This document shows, in pieces, positions 52,366 to 61,470 of a stretch of DNA of 64,000 bases. The position numbers were made by a program, and so were the translations under genes. The number at the start of each line of letters is the position of its first letter. Position 1 is the stretch's first letter. The notes beneath the pieces were generated by a model. The model had not been told where the DNA came from and did no database searches. It saw only the letters and a list, made by a program, of their open reading frames with translations. This stretch comes from Seminavis robusta (Eukaryota; Bacillariophyta; Bacillariophyceae; Naviculales; Naviculaceae): contig CAICTM010000047.1 of assembly GCA_903772945.1 (NCBI GenBank), forward strand, positions 1 to 64,000, written 5' to 3'.

Positions 52366-52414
52366 TGTATCAAAGTGTTCAGGGTCTAGTATTACCCCTG
52401 AACACTTTGATACA
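52366..52414 (+). promoter_or_regulatory. CRESS-DNA-virus-like rolling-circle origin hairpin
   Basis: A perfect 19-bp stem pairs 52366-52384 (TGTATCAAAGTGTTCAGGG) with 52396-52414. Its 11-nt loop is TC followed by TAGTATTAC (52387-52395). TAGTATTAC fits the conserved nonanucleotide (NANTATTAC) at which Rep proteins of CRESS-DNA viruses nick to start rolling-circle replication, and its place at the loop edge next to the 3' stem arm is the usual one. The word CTTTGATACA in the stem is repeated directly at 52475-52484, as an iteron would be. ATGACACAC after the stem is answered by GTGTGTCAT at 52489-52497. Whether it is functional is unknown. Confidence 0.75.
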
Positions 52415-52499
52415 TGACACACGATTTAATTTTTACTATACAACAAACAGTACGCAATCCAGTCCCGAGCCTAACTTTGATACAAATTGTGTGTCATAT

Positions 52500-52650
52500 G
52501 AGCCCCGTGGCGACTGAGCGTCCCCGCTGTGCGTCCCAAACTAGCCTACGCGGCGATTGAGCGCTACCCACTGTCTGAGCCTTGCGGCGACTGAGCATCT
52601 ACAAACTAGCCTAAGCGGCGATTGAGTGACCTACAAACCGCTGTGCCATC
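52500..52650. repeat. Short GC-rich repeats between hairpin and Rep-like fragment
   Basis: Four diverged copies of a word (g/t)(g/c)GGCGA(C/T)TGAGCG or similar lie at about 52506, 52552, 52583 and 52616, spaced about 33-46 bp. They have no counterpart elsewhere in the window. Confidence 0.6.
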
Positions 52651-52795
52651 CCTTCCCCGATAGGCTGAGGTAGTAGTCCTATCTCGCTTTGCAGTAGCCT
52701 CAACCAGCCTCTCACTGTGTCATGATCCGCTGTCTTGTCGTCCTATGCTGTTGTACTCAACCAGTTGTGTCATGGTCTGCTGCTATGCTGTTGTA

Positions 52796-52885
52796 GTCTC
52801 ACTGTGTCATGGTTTGCTGTGCCCTTGTTGCTGTGCTAGAGTCTCACTGTGTCATGGTTTGCTGTGCCCTTGTTGCTGTGCTAGT
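52796..52885. repeat. 45-bp tandem duplication
   Basis: Two identical units begin gtctcactgtgtcatgg at 52796 and 52841. A partial, more diverged unit precedes them (gttgtgtcatggtctgctg). Confidence 0.9.
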
Positions 52886-53028
52886 ACATATGCTGTTGTA
52901 GTAGCCTCAACTAGGCGGCCAATTGTGCAGCCAATCATGTTAATTCCTCCGTCTGTAATTCGTCCTTTGTACCAAGACATACGCCATCTGACCTTGTATC
53001 TTTTCCGATAAGCTCATTTTTTTCACAA

Positions 53029-53253
53029 ATGACAACCTCAAACCCGACCAAAAGTAGCAGAAGATAGACCTTCACTCTGAACAATTACACAGCAGAAGAA
53101 GAGATATCCCTCCAAGAACTCCCAGGATGTACATACATGGTGTATGGACGAGAGACAGGATCAAATGGTGGGCAGATCACCACCTATGGAGAAGGCTATC
53201 TCCCCCATGATCTCAAGACAGCCATCAACGAAATCAAGGAGTATTTTGCATAA
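53029..53253 (+). pseudogene. Rep-like (CRESS-DNA rolling-circle initiator) N-terminal fragment with an internal stop
   Basis: From the ATG at 53029 the frame is open to a TAA at 53253 except for one in-frame TAG at codon 13 (53065-53067). Two codons after the stop comes FTLNNYTAEEE, which matches Rep motif I (FTLNN followed by acidic residues), then ELPGCTYMVYGRETGSNG, the kind of phrase that leads to motif II. The motif II His-rich segment, motif III and the helicase domain are not seen. Length (75 codons) is far below a full Rep. It lies on the same strand as the nonanucleotide hairpin, about 0.6 kb downstream, as in circovirus-like genomes. Diatoms are hosts of ssDNA bacilladnaviruses, but this fragment may belong to another CRESS lineage or plasmid. 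It is a relic and not a working gene. Confidence 0.55.
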
Positions 53254-54109
53254 GGTTAGAGATTTCACTCAATGACTCCAAAATATTCCCAACCCTATCC
53301 TCACTGGTATAAATGAAAAAACCCCTACTAACTAGTGAGAATATTGAATTAAGCGACACGACCTAGCTCAAGTAACTAGTGATTACGCCTACCAAGTCAA
53401 ACTGTCCGTCTCGTAAAAAGGTTAAATTTATTCCACTACTGTGGACTAACTGGTGACTGGATTTAGTTCTTGGTATATCGGCGGCGCGAGCGTCCCCGGC
53501 CGGCCAGAAGCCATTCGAGCTGGGATATGGGGCCCAGTGAGAGTACAAAAGCAAAACAATGTAAATAACAAATTCGACTCACCAGGAGCTAAAAAAGTAA
53601 ACTAACAAATAAACGAAAGGCAATGAGGTGAGAGGCTCATATGGAATTTGCATACAACCAGTGCAGGGATGGATCAAGCTTGTAGCCCTCCTCAACATCT
53701 ATATGAGCGGGAAGTCAGTAGCTGCCTTGGTTGTAGAGTAGTGCGCGTAAAACAATAAGGTGCTTTTGGTACTGTAGAAAATTGTATGGGGCATCTAACT
53801 GCTGTTTGGAAGGCCTCAAAAAGAGTGGAATAAAGTGTGCTGCTAGAACGTCGCAGCTGCAAGCTTGGTGCCAAACCGATTGAGAGTTAAGCAGATGTAT
53901 ACCTACTCCAGCTATCTGTAGCTGCTCAAGCTGGGGGTGAACTGTGTATTGCAAATGTCCAATTGCAAAACGTTGTTTTTTGTTGACTGTTGGCAGTCGT
54001 TATTTTACTGTTGTACTGGGACTTTAAATAAATTTTTTCTAAAATAAAAAAGCAAAAACGAATTCATTTTAATGTAAAAATATGATGTTTTTGACGTTTT
54101 TACCAAACA
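53254..54109. other. Non-coding spacer, increasingly AT-rich
   Basis: No supported gene. AT content rises strongly from about 53990 (long runs of a and t, caaaaacgaattcattttaa). An interrupted inverted pair, AATATTC...CTCACT and AGTGAGAATATT, spans about 53281-53346. Confidence 0.5.
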
Positions 54110-55600
54110 TATTTATATAGCTACATTGCACGACAACATTACGCGACTCTATTACAAAATTTATAGATAATTCTAACACATAAGAACATAGCTCTAACAC
54201 ATCCGATCACAGCTCTGACCCACAAAATATAGTTCTAATCTCGAAAATGTAGCTCTATTGCGCGAAAAATGTAACTCTAACGCAATGATGTATACTTCTA
54301 TCACCCAAAAATATAGTTTGGCAGCTAAATTGCATGGCATAATACAGACAAAGTTCCATGTATGACACGACAATAAATACATTTCATATGACAACAAAAG
54401 CTAACATACATTGGAATAGTTCTGTGACGCGTCTCACCAGCACAGAAATCTTACACAGTTCTAATATGCTACAACAACAAATCTAAAACACGTGATAGTG
54501 TAGTCCTAACACACAAACGCCAAAATGTAGTAGACTTTCTTAATGTACCAGACTGATTCAGAAACTCTGACAGCATGCGAAAATGTAGTTGTATTACACT
54601 CCTTGACACCAAAGCCAAATTGCACGATGATGTAGTACTTCCAAAGCTAAAACGCGCGAAAGTCTAGCTCTCTCACTCATGTAACACCATAACAAAGATA
54701 ATGTATTTCACATGATAATAAAGCTACTAAAACACACGAGAATAGTTCTCTCACTGTGTACTAGAAGAGACTCACTAGAATACAACAACAAAGCTAAAAT
54801 ACTCATCAGAATGTACTAGTCAAAACTGACATGCGAGAGTGGCACTCTAATACTACACAAGGAAGCTACTCTAAAAACCAAAAATGTAGCTCTGTCATGA
54901 TATAGACACAACTAAAACGCGAGAAAAAGTATTTTTTCATGCATCTAATACACAACATATGAGAAAGTAGCTCTGCAACGCGTGTGTGACATTTAGAAAG
55001 AGAACTGAAATTTAAACAATCTAAAATGCGCAAGAATATAATTCTAACATGCAAGAAGAATGTAGCTGTAACACAAAGAAAATGTAAGACATAGCTCTAA
55101 TGCGAAAACAAGCAAAAATTCAGCTCTAACACACAAAAGTCTAGCTCTAACACGAAAAATGTAATTCTATCACGCGACATGAAGTCAGTTTGCATTACAT
55201 AATACGAGCAATCTAAAATATGCAAGAATATAGCTCTTGCTCTTGCACAAGTGTGATATGACAACCAATGTATTTCACAAGACAATAAAGCAAAAATACG
55301 CGACGAGAATATATTTCTCTTACGTGTGTGCCAAAAAGAAATCTCGCTGACATGAAGTTTTGCTTAATAACAAAGTTGAAATATGCGAGTATGTATTTCA
55401 AAAACATAAGAGTCGAGCTGTAACAAGCAAGAATCTAACTCAAACACGCGAAAATCTAACTCAAACGCGCGAGAATCTAGCTCAAACACGCGAGAATCTA
55501 GCTCAAACACGCGAGAATCTAGCTCTCATACATAAGAATGTAGCTACCTGTATTATGCGATAATGAGCTGCATGACATACGAATACAACTATATTACGCG
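54110..55600. repeat. Diverged about 20-bp minisatellite, array I
   Basis: Over 1.4 kb the words tagctctaa, cacgcgaaaa, aatgtagctc and gctctaacac recur in irregular order. The most regular part is 55425-55545, with a 21-bp unit (aatct(a/g)(a/g)ctcaaacacgcgag) repeated about five times. Older units are heavily mutated. Short frames within it (for example a repeated TRENL(A/T)Q peptide) are repeat artefacts. Confidence 0.85.
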
Positions 55601-55679
55601 AAATTTAGATAACTTTGCAATTCCAAATGACATCAAAATTACATTCGTGATAAAGATACGCTGTGTGGCTAATTAGCAA

Positions 55680-56130
55680 CATTACGCGAAATTTTGCACG
55701 AAATTTTGCAACGAAATTTTGCACGAAATTTTGCACGACATTTTGCACGACATTTTTGCACACATTTTGACGACATTTTGACGCGACATTTTGACGCGAC
55801 ATTTTGACACAACATTCTTTTTTACACGACATTTTTGCACGACATTTTTGCACGACATTTTTGCATGCATTTTTACGCGACATTTTACGCGACATTTTTA
55901 CACGAATTTACACGACATTTTTGCACGACATTTTTTGCAGACATTTTGACGCGACATTTTGACGCGACATTTTGACACATTTTGACCACATTCTTTTTTA
56001 CACACATTCATTTTTTGCACGACATTTTTGCACGACATTTTGCATGCATTTTTACGCGACATTTTACGCGACATTTTTACACGACATTTTTACACGACAT
56101 TTTTGCACGACGTTTTTGCATAACGTTTAA
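55680..56130. repeat. GACATTTT-type minisatellite, array II
   Basis: About 30 units of 13-17 bp of the forms gcacgacatttt(t) and gacgcgacatttt alternate in blocks (dominant words cacgacattttt and gacgcgacatttt). Two block sequences (tgcatgcatttttacgcg... near 55862 and 56042) recur about 180 bp apart, which indicates segmental expansion. The array ends at about 56127. Confidence 0.88.
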
Positions 56131-56177
56131 AAGAATACTCACAATGATGTATTTCATTAATTTAATTAGACAACTTA

Positions 56178-56219
56178 GCCAGTGGGTATTGGGGTCCCCT
56201 TTGGGGTATACCCACTGGC
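56178..56219. other. Perfect 12-bp hairpin between array II and AT-rich tract
   Basis: GCCAGTGGGTAT (56178-56189) pairs exactly with 56208-56219. The 18-nt loop contains GGGG and CCCC runs that could pair further. There is no nonanucleotide, so it is not an origin like the one at 52.4 kb. The function is unknown. Confidence 0.7.
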
Positions 56220-56220
56220 G

Positions 56221-56520
56221 ACATGAATGATTTTAATAGATCATTAAATTGTTTTTGGGTTTATCAATTAAGAATGTTTAAAAATTGAGCAAAATTCAAG
56301 CATTTATCCTTTTTATTTTAGATTTATTTTAATATTTCTGAATAATATTAGTTTGTAGAAAAACTTGTAAATATTTTAATATTACATAAATTAGTTGTAT
56401 TGTTATAATCCATTTATTTTATATATTTATATATTTTGTTACTTTTACTAGTTTAATTAGTTTTATTGCCAATAATTACTGAATCATTGTTAAAAACAGA
56501 TAACTTGCAGCTGTTTTCTG
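56221..56520. other. Extremely AT-rich tract, candidate centromere-like DNA
   Basis: By hand count 56221-56460 has 38 G+C of 240 (16%), and 56221-56520 has 55 of 300 (18%). No gene is present. In the diatom Phaeodactylum, centromeres are marked by short stretches of low GC (roughly 500 bp, below about a third); flanking minisatellite arrays add to the resemblance. This is inference only, since AT-rich tracts occur elsewhere in diatom genomes. Confidence 0.4.
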
Positions 56521-57059
56521 AAGCCATACTTTAGATTATAGGAATTGCATTTGAGTCTGACATTGTTTTGGATTTGGGCACTGTTAAAATAGACAATGGT
56601 TGTAGCAGAGCTAGTAGCAGTGCTGATGATGGCAGCAACGAGGATGGGTCAATCACGAGGCGACCCATGTCCCTTAACTTCATATGTTGAATTTTATTAA
56701 TATTTCCCTGGCTGGTGGGGTCAAATCTCTCTGCCCCATGTTATCAGTTTAGGGCACCCAGTAGCAGCACAGTAGACAAGTGGTCAGCCAAATTGATTCT
56801 ATTCAAAAATTGTTTATATGCATACGGTACGTGTTCCCTGTTTTCTTGTGTTTATATGCATACGGTACGTGTTCCCTGTTTTCTTGTGTTCCCGCGCGTC
56901 CTTGAATCGCAAACCTTCAAAGGTCTTGTATACCCGTCATCAAGAGGAAAGCATTCCTTTCCCACGCATAGACCACTCTAATTCTCAACCCACTGTATCC
57001 AAACCGAAGAAAAAGAGAACGGCCAACTCTATCGCTGCTTTGTGTCATTACCTGCTACA
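56521..57059. other. 5' region of the GH5-like gene with a 38-bp tandem duplication
   Basis: A 38-bp unit beginning tttatatgcatacggtacg is exactly repeated at 56813-56850 and 56851-56888. A frame spanning it (56818-57063) contains a signal-like hydrophobic peptide and could belong to a missed first exon of the downstream gene, but no splice pair is convincing. Confidence 0.55.
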
Positions 57060-58988
57060 ATGAACCTGGCTCCGATGAACGCCAAGTGCGTGCTGGATCC
57101 TTTGCTGGTGAACGCCAGTACTCTCGCCAATCTGGACGATGTTGGAGTCTCCATTTTCGCACCTGCTTGTTCGAAGAACCGGGGAGCCTTTATCTTGGAT
57201 CCACCAGACGGAAAGACCTATGGCTGCCTTGCCTTGCCCCATTTTGACTTAGACTTGAACAGTAGCAGTTCCAATACCAGCGCCATCAGTCTGACCAAAG
57301 TGGAAGATATTACTAAGAATTTTGCGAATGGAAACTTGACCGCTGAGGATGCTGTCGAAGTATTGGACTTTTTAGTGGCGCGATCCTATGCATCCACTCC
57401 AGGTGTTGATGTCTCTCCTTATGCTTGTGATATCAGTGGCTTGGCCACTCTTCAAGATTGTCCTTTTGAGCCATATGAGAAAGGTGAACCCATTCGAGCG
57501 GTCACGGTCGCAGGAGTTTTCTCTCCTGCCTATTGGTCGGTCGACAACAGTTCTACGCCCATTGGTTTCAGTCTCACTCATCGAGATGCGGAGTTTTTCT
57601 ACGTCAAGAAGGACTTTGCCAAAATGGCCAAAATGGGGATCAATACTGTGCAGTTCCCTGTGGCAGTAGAACTTTTTGATGTCCTCCCGAAACCACATGT
57701 CAATTGGCTTAATCTTCTCAGAAAATGGATGCGATTTGCCTTCGAGCACGACTTGCAGTCCATTGTCAAACTCGAATATGTTCATGGCAGGACAGAAGAT
57801 GCTGCCCGTCAACGAGACCTCACCGAAGCGCTAATCTTTTTCAATGGAATCAATGTTAACAAAAATGAAACCATTGTTCGAGCAGTGACGCTCCCTTCCG
57901 TGAAACCCAGTGATATCGAAGCGGCCAAAGTGGCGGCGACAAAAATTCCCCTTTGGATCCCTGCAACACCACAAGAGCTCACACACATTCAAGAAATTGT
58001 TCAGTCCGTCCCAGATGCACCCATTGCCGCTGTTTCGCTGGACCTATCCCACACTTCCACCATTGCCGAAATTGCCAGTTCGAATCCTACTGAGGATCGT
58101 AGTAAACTTGTGTTTCACGAAACCATGGCTTGTCTGAAACGAGCACCCTTGGAATACACTCAGTGCTACCAGGGATTGCCTGTCTTTGTTGCATCTGGAT
58201 TTGACCTTGCGATTGATGACTGTCATTTGAGGCGCCTGGACAAAGCGTTGTTTAGAGATTACGGACAATGCGGTCGTTTGGAGGACACACTCTATTCGAA
58301 ATGGTGGAGCCGTCATCGGCTGTCGTTTGCAGCACGACAAATGGCAGCTTACGAAAGAGGTGGACTAGGTTGGAGCTTTGCCACGTGGAAGGTATTCCGA
58401 GTGGGCAACCAACAGGTTGGAGTGATTGACAAACCAGCCAAACTGCTGTCCCTTCGAGATGTTGCCGCCATGGGTTGGATCCCTTCACTCTTCGAGGACA
58501 ACAATGATGCTTGTTTGAACCCCCCGGAAAATGATTTCCTCTTGGGCGATGAAACCTTGGCCCCTACAATGGGGCCACCTCCCGATTGCGGAGACGGTTG
58601 GTGGAATGCGACCACTGATCAATGCGACTTTTGGGTCCCTCCGCCATTTAACGCCACAGAATGTCCCAACACGACAATCATTTACAAAGAATGCCCCAGC
58701 GCAGAAACAGAAGCAGAGTCAAATGAGGAAGCCTTGGAAGATGAACACGATTGGTTGGCTGGGCTTGAAGTAGGAATACTTGGAACTTGCATCCTTGCCG
58801 GCGTCGTAATTGGGTTGTGTGCCAGAAGACACTTTGGATATGAAACTATTGGCAAGAACCCCTACCACAACAATGGATTCCAAGAGTACCAGCACCATGC
58901 AAACGAGTATGGGGCTTTGGATAGTCACAACGCTGCTGGCCAGAAGCCGCTCAATGCACCCAAAGCGCCGCTCAAGGATCAAGATTGA
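57060..58988 (+). CDS. GH5-like (exo-1,3-beta-glucanase-type) membrane protein, catalytic Glu not seen
   Basis: 642 residues from ATG 57060; the frame is open 18 nt upstream without ATG. Segments match the GH5/exo-beta-1,3-glucanase barrel: KKDFAKMAKMGINTVQFPVA, a helix RKWMRFAFEHDLQSIVKLEY, and LSFAARQMAAYERGGLGWSF followed by ATWK, the GWxFWTWK-like end strand. At the place where these enzymes carry the nucleophile Glu the sequence reads PVFVASGFDLAIDDC, without Glu, and the acid/base Glu is not obvious either; an inactive or altered enzyme is likely. A Cys-rich acidic segment (CGDGWWNATTDQCDFWVPPP) leads to one transmembrane helix at about 564-588 (LEVGILGTCILAGVVIGLCA) and a 54-residue cytosolic tail. 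No N-terminal signal peptide is visible, so an upstream exon may be missing. Cell-surface glucan-related role is inferred. Confidence 0.72.
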   Translation: MNLAPMNAKCVLDPLLVNASTLANLDDVGVSIFAPACSKNRGAFILDPPDGKTYGCLALPHFDLDLNSSSSNTSAISLTKVEDITKNFANGNLTAEDAVEVLDFLVARSYASTPGVDVSPYACDISGLATLQDCPFEPYEKGEPIRAVTVAGVFSPAYWSVDNSSTPIGFSLTHRDAEFFYVKKDFAKMAKMGINTVQFPVAVELFDVLPKPHVNWLNLLRKWMRFAFEHDLQSIVKLEYVHGRTEDAARQRDLTEALIFFNGINVNKNETIVRAVTLPSVKPSDIEAAKVAATKIPLWIPATPQELTHIQEIVQSVPDAPIAAVSLDLSHTSTIAEIASSNPTEDRSKLVFHETMACLKRAPLEYTQCYQGLPVFVASGFDLAIDDCHLRRLDKALFRDYGQCGRLEDTLYSKWWSRHRLSFAARQMAAYERGGLGWSFATWKVFRVGNQQVGVIDKPAKLLSLRDVAAMGWIPSLFEDNNDACLNPPENDFLLGDETLAPTMGPPPDCGDGWWNATTDQCDFWVPPPFNATECPNTTIIYKECPSAETEAESNEEALEDEHDWLAGLEVGILGTCILAGVVIGLCARRHFGYETIGKNPYHNNGFQEYQHHANEYGALDSHNAAGQKPLNAPKAPLKDQD

Positions 58989-59146
58989 AGGAAGACTGGA
59001 TTGAATGCAGCGTTAGCTATGATTTAGATTGGCGCCTTGCTAGGGGCACCATATTCCTTCCGTGTATTACCATATTTACTCTATTGATTACTGATTGTCT
59101 AGTGCTTGGCTCTGGCCATCACGTTGTGAACTTCATTTCCAGCTAG

Positions 59147-60922
59147 TTAGCACGAGGAGTAGAGCAATGGTGTGTCCTCATTTGGAAGTTGATCCTTCTT
59201 TGCCTTTGTTTGTGCATGCCCCTCGAGAAGCATATTTTCAACTTCCTTTTCCCGAATTTGCTTGGCAATTTGATCCCAATCCAATGTGAGGTAACTGAGT
59301 GCCAACAGAATCTGCATCAACGTATAGAAACAAGGCAGAATGCTCCAGACAGCATCCAAGCCCCCTCTATTCCAGATTGCCACCACTACGATGGTTGGAA
59401 GTGTGAACAGCCAAAGACAGACAAAAATAATGGCTGCCATTCGCCACTGCAAACCTAGAGCACGGTGGATTGCCGAGTTGATGCCAAATATGTAAAGCAT
59501 GAACACGTAGTAGCAAAGCTTTGGCCAAATGTCTTGGCATCCTTGAATCACCTCTGGGTCATCCGAGAATAGACGGGCAATGGCAACGCGGAAATGGAAC
59601 AATAGGATGGCAACCACTGCCCCCACCACCACGGTGAAGGCCATGCACCACGCAGCCATGATTTTGGCTTTTTTGACATTGGTAGAAATGGCATTTCCCA
59701 TCCTCACTGTCAGCCCAATGCTGATTCCCAGCGGAATCATGAACAGTAAAGGTACAAGGTTGTAGGCGATAGTGTGAACACAAAGTGGGACTATTCCAAA
59801 GGAACCCACAATGAAGCAAACGGTTGCCCTGTTCCGGGAGGTCATGGGAAAGGAGCGTTGGTTGTTGCTGAGGGTGCTAGTTCAACAGCGAGCAAGGGTT
59901 AAGAAATGAAACCTTACCAAAACCACCATTCCTAATCGACGGTGCATGTCACGGGGAGAAATGGGTGAGACGGATCCTGTGATGCAACTGAGTAGAGTGG
60001 AAATACTCCTTCTTACCGATAGAGACAAGACCCCACCGAGACTAAGGGACAGAAATTGCAATACTGGCTCCAGTCGAATAGCTTCCTGAATGTACTCCCA
60101 GGATAGTCCGGGCCATGTTTCTGACTTGTGGACTGGTTTGGCAAGCAGATAGACTAATACAATCATTGCCATGGCATATTGCGTCAAGGAAATGGCTAGG
60201 GCTGACCCCTCAAACCCCATTGTGGGCAGAAGTAACTTGAGAAAAGCTGGGTGAATCACAAAGCATGCCACCGTGCTCCCGACTACCAACGGCATGACTT
60301 GATGCTGAGCATTCAAGAAGCTTTGCAGGCATCGAAAGATGAGCATGGCTGGCACACCCAGCAAATAGATCCGAATCCATTTCGACGCAAGACTGGCTGC
60401 TACAGGAGACTGGCCCAGGGCATCAAAGATTGATTCCATCATGGTGCATAATGGAATGATGGGTGGTATCAATAGGAGACAGCACATGACAAAGCCTCGT
60501 ATTGCCAGACGACCCATTTCGGCATCTCTGCCATTGGCAAACGCGCGAGGCATCAGCGTGTCAGCAGCAGTCAAAGCCCCCACCATGACGGAGAGACATG
60601 TCAGATTGCCAACCAAGCTGCCGAGCGAAAACCCGGCGAGTTCTTCCGTGCCAAATTCCAGGCCCACGGCGGAAGCAGTCTGTGGAAAGACGAAAAGAAC
60701 GCTCAGTTGAGTTACCACAGAGGGCAGCGCAATGTTCAGGAGCATGGAGGCTTCATGGAGAAAGTGGAAGCCATCGTCATTGGCTTGTTTGTAGGAACCG
60801 TTGATTTGGTCGCAGTTTTCGTCTTCGGAGGTAGCGTGGGGCGAAAGATTCTCAGTTGGGATGTTCGAGTGAATGGCTTCCTCGACAGCGCCATCTGATG
60901 CCCCAAACGAAAGTCTTGTCAT
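59147..60922 (-). CDS. MATE-family multidrug/toxin extrusion transporter with a 14-nt micro-exon
   Basis: Exons are 60922-60017, 59931-59918 (14 nt) and 59828-59147. Introns of 85 and 89 nt have gt...ag borders, and the joined frame gives 533 residues. The micro-exon encodes EWWFW with its last codon completed by exon 3 and supplies the conserved Glu-Trp segment at the start of the second bundle: SLGGVLSLS, then EWWFW, then ATVCFIVGSFGIVPL. Elsewhere MATE signatures are clear: LLNIALPSVVTQLSVLF, LAGFSLGSLVGNLTCLS, AADTLMPRAFANG, GVPAMLIFRCLQSFLNAQHQ, and in exon 3 IPLGISIGLTVRMGNAISTN. MATE proteins export organic cations or metabolites in exchange for H+ or Na+. The start is the first ATG (60922). 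It is convergent with the GH5-like gene. Confidence 0.9.
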
Positions 60923-61470
60923 TTTCAACTCCTTTCTTTTTAATGGTTCATATGGAGCGTCAATAGCAGTACTGTATCACTGCAAGCTATCTGTCAACAC
61001 TTGTGAAAGCAACGTCCTAAAACCTTGAGCACGCATCAAAGGGCCCGCCAATGCTCCTTTCGCCTTTTCAGCAACAACAGTCGTTTGTCAGTGCTGAGTC
61101 ACTGTCAGTCACGAATACCCAAGTCGTGTTCACGCCAACAGCAAGAGCACCTCTTCGATTTCGCTTCATCGAAACAAAAGAGGACGGAGCAACCACTCCA
61201 AAAGCTGATAACCTCTTCACTCCACTTCACCACATAACCTAACAAAGCATCAACTCCCACTCCCCGCGACTGTTGCTGTTCCGTTTTTTCTTGTGAGCCT
61301 GCTGGGAGAGTGTTCGAGTGGACTTTTGGAATCGCAAAGATCTTGCCTTCTGATCTGGTTGTTATCGTCGCTGTCGACGTTGTCGAACCTCCTTCCACCA
61401 CATCAGTATACCCCGTCGTTGCGGCCACCGTCAAGTCCTTTCTCCAGTAGATTGATCGATAGACAACGCA
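60923..61470. other. Divergent promoter region
   Basis: It lies between the MATE gene (minus) and the repeat protein gene (plus). Frames of 60-77 codons on both strands are not supported. Confidence 0.5.

Noticed and set aside
52036-52422. 128-codon minus-strand frame beside the hairpin as a capsid-like gene
   Set aside because: Partly basic, but its upper end overlaps the hairpin and the rest is low-complexity repeat translation; no capsid feature can be supported.
56178-56219. Second hairpin as another CRESS-type origin
   Set aside because: The loop has no NANTATTAC nonanucleotide and no Rep-like frame is near.
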